Of a stretch of 46,303 bases of DNA, positions 8,131-17,016 are shown one piece after another; within the stretch, counting starts at the first letter, position 1, and each line of letters starts with the position of its first letter. Under the pieces are notes generated by a model. It saw nothing but the letters and a program-made list of their open reading frames with translations. It did no database searches and was not told the DNA's origin. The translations under genes and the position numbers were made by a program. Source of the stretch: a virus. The stretch covers positions 1 to 46,303 of IMG/VR virus record IMGVR_UViG_3300010883_000064; one strand, written 5' to 3'.

Positions 8131-9354
8131 CTAAGTAAAATCATGCCACGTGCCATCGGCGGAAGCCCAGGTGTTTAGTTTTGTTTCGATTTCTGTGATC
8201 TTTTGCTCTGCTCCAGTCTTTCTTGATTCCCACCGGGCGCTAAAGGACATGTCTTTTCTTTCTTGACGCGTCGACCGCATTTGACCTAGCAAAGTCTTTG
8301 CTTTTGCAGCGGCGGCATCTTTGGCTGCTTGGGCGCCCAAGCCCTCCACTCGACCTTTTTCTGCAGCTTCTTCGAGTTCGGTGAGCGCGCTCCGGTTCCC
8401 AATGTTTTTAGCTTCGATATCGGAGAATTCCTTGGCGCGACTGAATTTCATGTAGGTTCCAGCACCATCGCCTGTATTGGGCTCCAGACCATATGGGCCG
8501 CCGGGGTTCTGGTGCCAGTTGCTATTATTCCAACCGCGAGGAACTTCATGTATAACATCAAACGATATCGAAACTTCGATAACTTTAGGTAGAATAAGAT
8601 TTTTGCCAGCTTCGATAACGCCGGCGTCTGATTTTTCCAAATTATGATTGATAGTTAAACTAGTAATAACGCCCAATTGTCCCATGGTCGCGCTGTTGTT
8701 GTTGCCTTGAGAAAGATTCTCAAATTGTCGACCTTGTGGGAGGTTCCAGTCATTGGTGCCTTTGGTGGCAGTTTCCCGGACCTCATTGTACAAAGCCCTT
8801 TGAGACTGTAGAAGATTCATAACCTTCATTCGAATTAATGGAGATTGAGAGATCGTTTGTGCGCTTCCGACACTAGTGTAGTTTGGATAAAGCATGTCAG
8901 ATAAAAACCCAACTTTATATAGATTTTCAAACGCTTCGCCTTCGGTGGCTGCGGGCATATTAAAATTTAGAGTAATCGATCGACCTGTATTTTTAAATGA
9001 ATAGATAGGATCTATTCTACCAAATACATGCTCAGTAGCCCAATCGCTCTTGTAGGTTTCATTAAAAGAAGTTATAAATGCTTTGCAGTAGATCGACTGC
9101 TGTGAGGGGACATGCAGAAAACTAATAATATTTCGACTGTGATTGGCATATGCATCAGACGCGTCGGCATACTGCGGTCTGTAGCCAACTGTTCTATTAT
9201 GTAGAGTTTGAGAGTCCACTGGGGCGCCTCCCGCTTCATCGAGAACATCAACGTTCTTAAGCTCGCCGACAGACTCGATTTTTTGATATTTTGTTGAACT
9301 AAAGTCTGTGCGAGGCTCCTGGGACAGCCAGCTGATATCAAGTTTTCTTGCCAT
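8131..9354 (-). CDS. tail tube/baseplate junction protein (putative)
   Basis: A 407-residue protein. Residues about 90-290 are beta-rich, with segments such as S-I-T-L-N-F-N-M-P, S-P-L-I-R-M-K-V, G-V-I-T-S-L-T-I and P-K-V-I-E-V-S-I-S-F-D-V. Paired strands of this kind are seen in tail-tube-fold proteins, including the baseplate tube-cap proteins gp48 and gp54 of T4. The C-terminal 100 residues are Ala-, Lys- and Glu-rich and probably helical. It sits directly after the tape measure and before gp53, the usual place for tube-initiation proteins. AAGGAG precedes the ATG. Assignment to gp48 or gp54 specifically cannot be made by eye. Confidence 0.55.
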   Translation of the reverse strand: MARKLDISWLSQEPRTDFSSTKYQKIESVGELKNVDVLDEAGGAPVDSQTLHNRTVGYRPQYADASDAYANHSRNIISFLHVPSQQSIYCKAFITSFNETYKSDWATEHVFGRIDPIYSFKNTGRSITLNFNMPAATEGEAFENLYKVGFLSDMLYPNYTSVGSAQTISQSPLIRMKVMNLLQSQRALYNEVRETATKGTNDWNLPQGRQFENLSQGNNNSATMGQLGVITSLTINHNLEKSDAGVIEAGKNLILPKVIEVSISFDVIHEVPRGWNNSNWHQNPGGPYGLEPNTGDGAGTYMKFSRAKEFSDIEAKNIGNRSALTELEEAAEKGRVEGLGAQAAKDAAAAKAKTLLGQMRSTRQERKDMSFSARWESRKTGAEQKITEIETKLNTWASADGTWHDFT

Positions 9355-9376
9355 TATTTATTCTCCTTTTTTATCA

Positions 9377-11995
9377 TCAACTTTCTCCATAGAGCATTTG
9401 TTTGCCCTCGTTGCCTTGAACCTCAATCACAGCATCCGCAAATTTCACTTTATCTAGTTTCAATTCTATGAGAATTGTGATTTTTCTGGATTTTTCGTTA
9501 ACAACGTTGCGGCGATCTATGGCGCCGGCGCCGCGTCCGCCGCGTCCGCCGGCGTCAGCTCTGAAGCCAGCCGATTCCGCGGCTTTAAGCGCTTTAGTCG
9601 AGGTGTTCAACAATGCTTTCATAGCCACAAGTTTTATGAGGTCTATTGAGTTAATACTTGTTGCAATATTCTTAAACGAAGTTTCAATTGGTCCCAATCC
9701 ATACTTGTCTATCTCTTTAACAGATCCGAGAATTTCACCGAGAGCAATTGCGGCGGGGCCCATTCTAATTGATGACTTTTCTAATTTCTCGAAAACTCTT
9801 CCTAAATTCCAAACACCCATTAGTGCCAACGGATTCCCCATCAGAGTAAGGGCTGCGGCTAAAGATATAATTGCCAACGAGAACATTCCCAAGAAACCTG
9901 CAAATATCCCGAATGCGGCGGCGCTTTCTGGATTTATAGCTTTGACTAGTTCTGCCATGCCCAGTGCCGCAATTCCAACACCGGCGCCCATTAAGAATAA
10001 AGCAGCTCCCAAAGCAAGAATAAGCGGATAACTCATAGCGATTGCCGGCGTTATTGTCAGTATCATATATGTAAAGCCCAGCATGACGGCGCCAAGTATC
10101 GTTAGAGCAACGCCTACTCCAATCATCTGGGCGATGTCTAAGAGAAAGAACGATTCAGCTAATTTTGAAACTCCCCAAGCAGCCAAGCCCAAGCCGGCCC
10201 CCATCATTAACACTGCCGCACCAACTGCTAAAATTACCGGCACTGATTTTGACATTGCTGCTAAATTTCTCAGTCCAGCACTGCCCATTAAATTGGCGGA
10301 AAGTGCGGCGCTTCTTTCAACAGCAGCTTTGGCTGATATGACGCCTGTGAGAAGTATAGTCAAAGTCTTATACGCAATCCAACCAGCGAGAAAGGCCGGC
10401 CAATGTGCGAGCATGTAGCCAATATATCCCATTACTGTCTTAATTGGGTCTATGAACCCCTTGACCGAAGTCTCAAGCTCTTTAAACGCGCCTCCATTTT
10501 TGAGAACCGCGTCTGCCCATTCATGAAATTTATCTAAAACTGGCAATAAAAGAGGCGTCAATTTGGCTATGATAGTTTGGAACTTTTCTTGTAGTGTTGC
10601 CATTTTTTGTTGTTTGTCTGCCATCTCCGCGTAATCTGCGGATGTTTTTCCTATTTCCCCGCCAAGAGTATTCATATCACCCGACATCATCATCGCCAAA
10701 TCGCTAACATCGCCCAAGCCCAAAGAATCGGCGTAAAACTTACGCTGATAGTATGACATGTCATCAAAAGATAAGCCGGCATTTAAGAGCGAATCACGAA
10801 GCATCTCAAAACGCTCTACCGGATCAGTGGCTGTCATCAGATCCATCGCATTTACAAAGTTTCCACCTAGAGCAGCGTTAAGTTTACCAGCTTGAGTGGC
10901 GGCGCCTTCAAACGTATCAAATTTGTCGGTCATTTGCAATAGCTTGCCCATTTCCAAGCCAGTGATCTTAGAAACTCTTGCCAAATCTTTAAAAGCCTTC
11001 TCTCCGTCTTTGCCTAATTTAGCCAAGGTGCCACCAAACTTAGCAAAATCAGAAGCTAGCTGTTTAGGGGGAACCCCCAAGTCAATCGCCGTAGCGGTCA
11101 GCTCTCTCATCGACTCGGCGGCCTCTCTGGGTCCTTGTCCCATTACCTTAGTAGCTAACTCCATCCCTTTCGCGGCATCGCCAATGGCAACTCCATATTT
11201 GCTCAGCAAAGTCACCGTATCGCCTATCTCTTCTCGCGCGGAAGCGCTGATCATCGTAAAAGTGCTCATGCCTGAATACAAGCCTTCCCACGCTGCGGAT
11301 GTTTCTTTTATGGTTGCAGTAAATTCTCTAGTTCGCGTATATGATTTAGCTACTTCATTTCCGAATTCGCGACTGGCGCCGGTTGTTCTTTGAAAAGAGG
11401 TTCTCATCCCATCAATTTCAAATATAAGACCAATTACATTATTAATGAAGCCGGTAATAATTCCGCCAGCCAAAGCACCAAGAAACGGTACTATGCCCTT
11501 TGCGCCGGCTTCTTTAAAGGTTTTGCCAATAGCTGCTATTTTTTTAACATTAAAAAGAGGATGTGTTTTATAAACAGACAGGCTGCCGGCGATGTTATCG
11601 TTCATGCTTTTGATTTGTTTAATTGCGTTTTCGCGCGCGGCATTTGCTTTCTTTAATGCGTCGAGGCGCTTTTCCTCTAATTTAACTTCGTCTCGGAGGT
11701 TCTCTAATTCCTCCTCGGTGAGCAGACCTCTTTTTATTGCTAGAGCGAGCCTCATCTTTGCGAGACGAATACCTTGTTCGTGCACCTGGATGCGCGTTCT
11801 TTCTGTCTGTTCCATGTCCCGGAGGCGAGCGAGATAGTCTTCGGCTTTATTTATATGTTCTTGTGTGATTGTTGTGGCGCCGGGTGGCGCAAAACCGCCG
11901 TCCGAGCCGGCTTCGCCGCCGGGAGCGCTAGCAAAACCGTCAAGAATCCCCTGTTTAACTGCGTTTTGTATTTCGTCTAATGAAAATTCAGCCAT
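9377..11995 (-). CDS. tail tape measure protein
   Basis: An 872-residue protein. Residues 40-150 are strongly charged coiled coil. One hydrophobic helix is near 167-190 and a long Ala/Gly-rich hydrophobic block with several membrane-type helices spans about 530-740. The middle (200-500) is helical, with A-A-E-S-M-R-E-L-like repeats. This is the usual composition of tape measures, which set tail length and pass into the cell envelope during ejection. By the general rule of about 0.15 nm per residue, the tail would be near 130 nm. It follows the gp26-like frame pair, the standard position for tail-assembly chaperones, and has its own CTATTTAT element at 12023-12030. The opposite strand is open over long stretches only because of its Ala/Gly codons. 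Confidence 0.88.
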   Translation of the reverse strand: MAEFSLDEIQNAVKQGILDGFASAPGGEAGSDGGFAPPGATTITQEHINKAEDYLARLRDMEQTERTRIQVHEQGIRLAKMRLALAIKRGLLTEEELENLRDEVKLEEKRLDALKKANAARENAIKQIKSMNDNIAGSLSVYKTHPLFNVKKIAAIGKTFKEAGAKGIVPFLGALAGGIITGFINNVIGLIFEIDGMRTSFQRTTGASREFGNEVAKSYTRTREFTATIKETSAAWEGLYSGMSTFTMISASAREEIGDTVTLLSKYGVAIGDAAKGMELATKVMGQGPREAAESMRELTATAIDLGVPPKQLASDFAKFGGTLAKLGKDGEKAFKDLARVSKITGLEMGKLLQMTDKFDTFEGAATQAGKLNAALGGNFVNAMDLMTATDPVERFEMLRDSLLNAGLSFDDMSYYQRKFYADSLGLGDVSDLAMMMSGDMNTLGGEIGKTSADYAEMADKQQKMATLQEKFQTIIAKLTPLLLPVLDKFHEWADAVLKNGGAFKELETSVKGFIDPIKTVMGYIGYMLAHWPAFLAGWIAYKTLTILLTGVISAKAAVERSAALSANLMGSAGLRNLAAMSKSVPVILAVGAAVLMMGAGLGLAAWGVSKLAESFFLLDIAQMIGVGVALTILGAVMLGFTYMILTITPAIAMSYPLILALGAALFLMGAGVGIAALGMAELVKAINPESAAAFGIFAGFLGMFSLAIISLAAALTLMGNPLALMGVWNLGRVFEKLEKSSIRMGPAAIALGEILGSVKEIDKYGLGPIETSFKNIATSINSIDLIKLVAMKALLNTSTKALKAAESAGFRADAGGRGGRGAGAIDRRNVVNEKSRKITILIELKLDKVKFADAVIEVQGNEGKQMLYGES

Positions 11996-12022
11996 GGATA
12001 ATAGATACCTTTAGTGCTAAAA

Positions 12023-12030
12023 ATAAATAG
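12023..12030 (-). promoter_or_regulatory. candidate late promoter element CTATTTAT
   Basis: Minus-strand ACTATTTATTTTT, 27 bases upstream of the tape measure ATG and 12 bases downstream of a strong terminator. The same octamer with A/T-rich flanks recurs upstream of four other structural genes or gene blocks. Position right after a terminator and right before a gene supports a promoter role. Confidence 0.5.
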
Positions 12031-12036
12031 TTTCAT

Positions 12037-12066
12037 AAAAAAAAAGCAAGACGCTCATCTTGCTTT
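12037..12066 (-). terminator. rho-independent terminator
   Basis: On the minus strand AAAGCAAGA and TCTTGCTTT (12058-12066 and 12043-12051) form a perfect 9-bp stem with a 6-base loop. A run of T follows directly. It overlaps the end of the frame at 12055-12327, and would end transcripts of the gp26-like pair before the tape measure gene. The candidate promoter at 12023-12030 then restarts transcription. Confidence 0.85.
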
Positions 12067-12327
12067 CTTAGTGGCGCCCTGTGGTATTCCCGGAGGGGGG
12101 CCGGGCTGGTTCTGAGGGGTTAGGACTTGTGAACTCGAAGAACCCGAGCCCTTAGAGGCATTCTCCATGGCATCTCTCTCTTCGTCTAGCTGTTTAACGA
12201 GCCTTAAGACAAACCACTTTCTTAATCCAACTGGCAAATTATAAGCCTCGCTAAAGCTCCAGCCGCCGGTATATTTTAAATAGAAGAATTGTTCGTATAC
12301 ATCTTCCATATATTCATCGGTCAGGCC
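12055..12327 (-). CDS. frameshift extension of tail-assembly/gp26-like protein
   Basis: This frame encodes 90 residues after the T7 run at 12328-12334: G-L-T-D-E-Y-M-E-D-V-Y, then W-S-F-S-E-A-Y-N-L-P-V, then a helical part and a Pro/Ser-rich tail. It has no credible start of its own. The only upstream initiator is a TTG at 12390 without a ribosome binding site, inside the coding region of the gp26-like gene, and the ATG at the M-E-D also lacks one. The frame is +1 (equal to -2) relative to the gp26-like gene. A slip on the T7 run (codons TTT TTT TGG) would give a 370-residue fusion. The location just before the tape measure is where many phages make a second tail-assembly chaperone by frameshifting. 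A homopolymer sequencing error is the alternative. Confidence 0.65.
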   Translation of the reverse strand, partial: GLTDEYMEDVYEQFFYLKYTGGWSFSEAYNLPVGLRKWFVLRLVKQLDEERDAMENASKGSGSSSSQVLTPQNQPGPPPGIPQGATKKAR

Positions 12328-13168
12328 AAAAAAAGTCCGCCGTAAGCGGAACCTCCATTTGCTCTTCGTGATCACAACTCTCACAAGCAAAATGCTGTGT
12401 TAAATCGATATCTGGAGCCACTTGTTTGTATACTAATCTAATGTGCCGAGCATCCATAGAGGGAAGGTTCTCGATAGTGTAATTAATCGCTTCGGAGGTG
12501 CTATTTCCATTAACAGAAACTAATGTACTTCTTAAATGCCTTGTTACGGCGCGCTCGTGTTGATTTTTGTTTTTTCGATCTGCCTCAACACCGGCAAGAA
12601 ATGATTTTTCTGATTTTCCGGTTAGCAAACAAAAAGTTGCACTTAATTGAGTTTTGGGCAATTGAGTAGTAAAAGTTCCGTTTTGATTATCAACGACCTC
12701 AAGCCCTTCCTCGGGATCCCCGTGATATATATTAGCACGATTTAAATCAAACCTATATTTTTGCACGTTAAGACAGCTTGGACAAGCAACCGATGTATCG
12801 TAATCACTGCCATATCCGGAAACTCTCGCCGCGATGATAATGGCATTTCTATCGCCAACCAACAAGTCCTCCGTGCTAATTCTTTTATCGGCAATTATGT
12901 TCAACAATACCCTGTCTAAAGCCACCCCTTTCTTAAGAAGGGTTCTAGAAGTCAATATGTCTTCTTCTTTGGCAGTCATCTGCCTAACCTCAATACTATC
13001 TTCTCCGCATAAAGGATGCCCTTCAGGATAAAATTTGCCTTGTGAAGGCAGTTCTACAAATTCAGTAGGCACCACAAATGAAAAACCGCCCCCATCATCG
13101 TGATGCGTCTGAGGAGGGGTGCTCGTATCAGGCTGCTGTGAACCTACACGATTCTTATTTCTTGACAA
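12314..13168 (-). CDS. 26: T4 gp26/gp51-type baseplate or tail-assembly protein
   Basis: A 284-residue protein of the T4 baseplate-protein family to which gp26 belongs. The signs are L-P-S-Q-G-K-F-Y-P at 40-48, a helical M-T-A-K-E-E-D region, and two Cys pairs, C-P-S-C (129-132) and C-E-S-C (262-265), that could bind zinc. The start is a TTG at 13168, supported by AGAGGTG about 5 bases upstream; no better ATG exists before the conserved region. It lies between the tail tube and the tape measure and ends within a T7 run that may direct ribosomes into the frame at 12055-12327. Two proteins, 284 and about 370 residues, could therefore be made. A tail-assembly chaperone role is inferred from position. 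Confidence 0.7.
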   Translation of the reverse strand: MSRNKNRVGSQQPDTSTPPQTHHDDGGGFSFVVPTEFVELPSQGKFYPEGHPLCGEDSIEVRQMTAKEEDILTSRTLLKKGVALDRVLLNIIADKRISTEDLLVGDRNAIIIAARVSGYGSDYDTSVACPSCLNVQKYRFDLNRANIYHGDPEEGLEVVDNQNGTFTTQLPKTQLSATFCLLTGKSEKSFLAGVEADRKNKNQHERAVTRHLRSTLVSVNGNSTSEAINYTIENLPSMDARHIRLVYKQVAPDIDLTQHFACESCDHEEQMEVPLTADFFWPDR

Positions 13169-13185
13169 TATACACCTCTTATTGT

Positions 13186-13214
13186 ATTATACTATAATTT
13201 TAGCTTTCTGTTAA
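13186..13214 (-). promoter_or_regulatory. sigma70-like promoter candidate
   Basis: Minus-strand TTAACA (13209-13214), 17 bases, then TATAAT (13186-13191). The -10 box is perfect and the -35 box matches five of six bases. It overlaps the end of the tail tube gene and faces the gp26-like gene. A start site about 7 bases on would fall at the ribosome binding site, leaving almost no leader, which weakens the case. Confidence 0.35.
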
Positions 13215-13796
13215 GCCAAAAAACTCTGTTCCGCCGGATCCCGCAACAGCGACCGAAGGCTTGGCTGTTTCCACGCGGGCCCAATCGTAGCGTAATCCGA
13301 TTGTCATTTCGATAATGTCTTCGCTACCATATTCTAAATCGCCGTATTTAACTTCAGTGATAAAAGCGTTCCACAAGGTCCATGTTTCAAGCTCTGCGCC
13401 CATGGAATCAAGCTGTGCGATTGTCACGGTGCCTAACGCGGTAGTTGCTTTTGCTTTTGAAATTGTCGAAAGAACGTTTGGATTAGCAGGAGGAGAATAA
13501 CCTGCCTGTGTGATTATATCTGAAAGAGTTGCTGTCATGTCGGGATCAACAGGATCAACCAAAGTAATAGAAATTTCTTCCCAACTTATTGATCCGGGAT
13601 AATGAAACTTGTGATTTAAATAAGTATGTTCGGTAGTTTCAACCTTAAAAGAAGGCTTTGCTGCTGTTTTAGCATACCAAAGAAGGGCGCCACCTTGTGC
13701 AGCTTGGATCCCCTGAAATGATACTATAAATCTAAATTTTCTTTTGGGATCGTTAAGTGTTTTGTCTTCACCAAAATTTGTTGACCAGAATGGCAT
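13200..13796 (-). CDS. 19: tail tube protein, gp19-like
   Basis: A 198-residue protein close in size to T4 gp19 (163 residues). It opens with P-F-W-S-T-N-F, a start common in T4-like tube proteins. It then has the alternating beta segments of the tube fold: K-F-R-F-I-V-S-F, K-P-S-F-K-V-E-T, and W-E-E-I-S-I-T-L-V-D near the middle. The last 20 residues are Gly- and Ala-rich. It follows the sheath gene, the conserved order gp18-gp19. AGGAG lies upstream of the ATG. Hexamers of this protein form the inner tube through which DNA passes. Confidence 0.88.
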   Translation of the reverse strand: MPFWSTNFGEDKTLNDPKRKFRFIVSFQGIQAAQGGALLWYAKTAAKPSFKVETTEHTYLNHKFHYPGSISWEEISITLVDPVDPDMTATLSDIITQAGYSPPANPNVLSTISKAKATTALGTVTIAQLDSMGAELETWTLWNAFITEVKYGDLEYGSEDIIEMTIGLRYDWARVETAKPSVAVAGSGGTEFFGLTES

Positions 13797-13863
13797 AATT
13801 TGAAACTCCTCTTATATGTTTTAATTAGTGTTGCGGGACAAAAAAGCTTGTCCCTTGTTTTTT

Positions 13864-16800
13864 TTAATCATCAAAAGAAGCACCCGTGGACGCAATCACA
13901 AAGTCAATGGCAATATATTCAATCGCTCTAGCTGGCTTGATCATGATCTTTGCATACAAAATATTTTGATCAATTAAATCTGGGGTTGTAGTTGATTCAT
14001 CAAGAATTAACTTATAATCAGTAATACCAAACTTTGTCTGAACATTGGCTAAGAATGGTTCCACTAAACCCTTAAATCGACCCCATGTTGCTTGAACGTT
14101 TTGCTCAAACAAAACCTGCGTGGAAAGAATGGAAATCTGCTTCTTCATGAAAATAACCAGTCTTCTCACATTAATTCTATCAAGAGCAGACTGTCTCTCC
14201 TGCAATGTTTTTTGTCCGAAAACGACTATTCCTGTAGATGGAAAAGATGCAATTGGATTAATGTTATATTCGTAAAGAGTGTCTCTTTGTTTAGATGTTA
14301 ATCTCTCTGTAATTCCAGTAACTGGGATCCCAGCGGCGCCCTCAGTTAAGCCGCCGCGATTAAAGCCTGCGGGAGCAAACCAAACTTCAGAAACAGCCTG
14401 AGAGCTTGCCATGACACCCAGCATAGCGACACTGGGGGGCACCCACAATAACCTACCATTAGCTGCATCTCTAGTTTGCACCCATGGATAGAATGTACAA
14501 CCATAGCTTGAATCAATTCTTCTATCTCGAAGTGCAGTAGAAGCCGCTTGCGGAGTTGTTCCAATTCTATCTGCCTTGGCGCTCTTATATATTTCATGAG
14601 ACGGAAGATAGACACTAGCAAGATCGATGACGGCGATCGCATCTGCGCGATCTTCACAAACATCTATCATATGTCCCGTGAGGGCATCTTTGGTGAGACC
14701 AGGAGCAGTCATGACGTTCATATCCAACAGCTCAGGATCTGCTAAGGTATCAATTGCGCGGAGCCACGAATAATATGCATAATTCGTTGTTTCTGTGGGA
14801 GAAGAGCCCATTCCTTCGTTATAGTAAGGATCTGGCGCCTTGATGTCTTCGCCATCGTGTCCTCCGAAAAATGGAACAACGAAGCTATCGATTCCGGCAT
14901 CCAACAACGTTGTGTAGCTTCCGCCGGCGGAAACAGATGTTTCGCGGGCACGAGAGCCAGAGGCATAATAATAGCCATTAGTAATGCTTGAGTCTAGCTG
15001 AACATCATCCATAGTAAAAACATACGAATATGGATCGATTCCGGCGCCCCATGTTGTCGTTGAGGGATCGTCACCGATATCGGCATATAGCCTTCTGTGG
15101 AAATCTTCAATTCCCAAGCGCCCACCTCTTGTGCTGGTCTGCGTCCTTCTGCTAGCTATACCGAACGATGCCTTTGTAACATCAGACATTCCGCCGTCAG
15201 AAGCCGAAACTCTGAGCGGAGCATATGGCATCTCTATTGAAGCTGTTAAAGTCCATGGAGCGGCTACATCGCCGGCGAGCATCGACTTAGCGCCGAAAAG
15301 AATAGCACCAGAAACTGCAAGATCGGCGTGCACGTTAACACCGCCGGAAATAAAGGCTTGATTGAAGGCAACTCGACCGGAGCCGGCAGCGGTACCGCGG
15401 GTAAATCCGTCAGTGACATAGTAAGCTTTCGCAGAATCACCATCAACGATATCCGCTCCGTCAGCTTCCCAAAGCGTTGTCACGCGGTTCATTCCGGAGA
15501 ATCGTGGAGGACCAAAATATCCGAATGGAAGAAGCTTGGCATTTGTGGCGCCGGCGGCAACATCAGTGTTCATGTCTACATAAACATATTTAGAATTATT
15601 GTTATATTCGCCATAACTTTTAAGGCGCCTAGCGGTGGTATCCCATTTCGTGAATTTATCACCAATTCTGCGCTCAACGTAGTTTACAGAAGTCGGATCT
15701 AAAGTTAAATTATCGAACCTCTCTAAAACAATTGGATTTGCATCAGTATCGGAAATCTTTCTGATAACCACCGAAAATGTTCCGTAATCATCTGTTAAAG
15801 ATGTCGACTGGCGAATTTTTTCAACACCCACTTTGCAGTTCTTGTGGAGCCACTCGCCATGTCCACGACCCTTAAGTCGGAAAAGCTTCTGCTTATTAAA
15901 AGGAACATTGTTCGCGGCAGTGCCAAGATCCTGTCCGATAAACCATCCTGCAATAGCATCTTGAAATCCTGCAGGGGATCCCACTGATTGCATTTTAGCG
16001 GGACCATTGCCGAAAGAACTACTGCCAAGAGGCAAAATGAAACCTAGCTTCGCTTGTGTATCAAGAGAGTTCCATCTTAAATATTGCTCAAATGTTTCTC
16101 CAAGCCAATAACTCTCATAAGAGGCAGACGGATAAAAAGCCCCCTTTGTAGAAGCTAACTGAGGATTTGTGTTAAACTTGCTTCTGATGAAGGTGTCGGC
16201 GCTGTCATCAAATCCAAATGTGATATTCTCTGTTGATTCCGCAGAACTAAGCGCATCTTGCGTAATAAGCGAGACTGTGAACAGGTTATTGGAATCTGTT
16301 GCGATAACGGCTCCGTAAGAAGCTGTAGCGTTAATTCCCAAATCGCCACCAGTGCCTGCGGGGGCTGTTGTGGTCACACCGGTTCCGCCGTAAAGCGCTC
16401 CACTTAATTTTACGTGAGAGCCAGAGTCAACATACCAAACAGCCGCTAAGCTAGCTGTTCCCAAAAGAGCAGTAGCTGTCGAACTAGACGCAATAACGAA
16501 AAGACCATAAGCGCCTCCATTATCCGAAGTACACGAAGCCGGTGTTTTTGTTGTTACCCAACCAGAATATCCTGAAGTCGCATCAGGACTTTGAGTACCT
16601 AACAATCGAATGTAGGTAAGAGGAGCAACATTCGAAGCCAAAAATGCTTTTGCGGCGTAAGTTCCATACATGGGAGCCTGATAGTTACCATAGCGGTATA
16701 CATCTCCGCCTCCATTACCAGGAACGGTACCGCCGAATACTTCTACAAACTCTTCGTAAGACTGTACTTTAATCGGTGTTAAAGCCATTCCTTGGGGCGC

Positions 16801-16911
16801 CCGACCTATTACTACGGGCCCGATAGCGTCTGCAGTCTTGGGGATAAATGAGTTATCAATCTCATTAATAAACACTCCAGGAGATACAAATTTAAAACTT
16901 TGTGCTGACAT
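13864..16911 (-). CDS. 18: tail sheath protein, gp18-like
   Basis: A 1015-residue protein. The N terminus has the sheath signature S-P-G-V-F-I-N-E-I-D (10-19), and the C-terminal quarter keeps the conserved sheath core. That core includes P-W-V-Q-T-R-D, P-P-S-V-A-M-L-G, L-Y-E-Y-N-I-N-P-I-A and the terminal Y-I-A-I-D-F-V-I-A. T4 gp18 has 659 residues, so the middle 350 or so residues (rich in Gly, Ser, Thr) are probably surface domains inserted in the core. AGAGG lies upstream of the ATG. It sits between the gp15-like and gp19-like genes as in T4-like phages. Contraction of this sheath drives the tube through the cell envelope. Confidence 0.92.
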   Translation of the reverse strand: MSAQSFKFVSPGVFINEIDNSFIPKTADAIGPVVIGRAPQGMALTPIKVQSYEEFVEVFGGTVPGNGGGDVYRYGNYQAPMYGTYAAKAFLASNVAPLTYIRLLGTQSPDATSGYSGWVTTKTPASCTSDNGGAYGLFVIASSSTATALLGTASLAAVWYVDSGSHVKLSGALYGGTGVTTTAPAGTGGDLGINATASYGAVIATDSNNLFTVSLITQDALSSAESTENITFGFDDSADTFIRSKFNTNPQLASTKGAFYPSASYESYWLGETFEQYLRWNSLDTQAKLGFILPLGSSSFGNGPAKMQSVGSPAGFQDAIAGWFIGQDLGTAANNVPFNKQKLFRLKGRGHGEWLHKNCKVGVEKIRQSTSLTDDYGTFSVVIRKISDTDANPIVLERFDNLTLDPTSVNYVERRIGDKFTKWDTTARRLKSYGEYNNNSKYVYVDMNTDVAAGATNAKLLPFGYFGPPRFSGMNRVTTLWEADGADIVDGDSAKAYYVTDGFTRGTAAGSGRVAFNQAFISGGVNVHADLAVSGAILFGAKSMLAGDVAAPWTLTASIEMPYAPLRVSASDGGMSDVTKASFGIASRRTQTSTRGGRLGIEDFHRRLYADIGDDPSTTTWGAGIDPYSYVFTMDDVQLDSSITNGYYYASGSRARETSVSAGGSYTTLLDAGIDSFVVPFFGGHDGEDIKAPDPYYNEGMGSSPTETTNYAYYSWLRAIDTLADPELLDMNVMTAPGLTKDALTGHMIDVCEDRADAIAVIDLASVYLPSHEIYKSAKADRIGTTPQAASTALRDRRIDSSYGCTFYPWVQTRDAANGRLLWVPPSVAMLGVMASSQAVSEVWFAPAGFNRGGLTEGAAGIPVTGITERLTSKQRDTLYEYNINPIASFPSTGIVVFGQKTLQERQSALDRINVRRLVIFMKKQISILSTQVLFEQNVQATWGRFKGLVEPFLANVQTKFGITDYKLILDESTTTPDLIDQNILYAKIMIKPARAIEYIAIDFVIASTGASFDD

Positions 16912-16959
16912 ATTGTTTTCCTCTTATTAAAATTCACGCAAATGATGCTGCAATCATAA

Positions 16960-16968
16960 ATTAAATAG
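16960..16968 (-). promoter_or_regulatory. weak late-promoter-like element
   Basis: Minus-strand TACTATTTAATTTATG shares ACTATTTA with the element found upstream of other structural genes but departs from it after seven bases. It lies 48 bases before the sheath ATG, within the 105-base gap between the gp15-like and sheath genes. Sheath is needed in large amounts, so a promoter here is reasonable, but the match is imperfect. Confidence 0.25.
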
Positions 16969-17016
16969 TATTTTGAGTCTCAAAAAGCTGTTCAGGAACT
17001 ATAAAAAACCTATCTT

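Noticed and set aside
9468-10031. Long open frame on the plus strand (187 codons) and others like it across the window
   Set aside because: They mirror minus-strand genes rich in Ala, Gly, Val and Ser codons, lack ribosome binding sites, and have low-complexity translations. All clear genes are on the minus strand.
12328-12390. TTG at 12390 as an independent start for the frame after the gp26-like gene
   Set aside because: No ribosome binding site, and the first 18 residues are just the out-of-frame reading of the gp26-like gene; a frameshift explains the frame better.
13835-13854. Hairpin GGGACAA/TTGTCCC after the sheath gene as terminator
   Set aside because: The stem is real, but no T-run follows on the minus strand, so termination is doubtful; it may only mark the mRNA end or processing.
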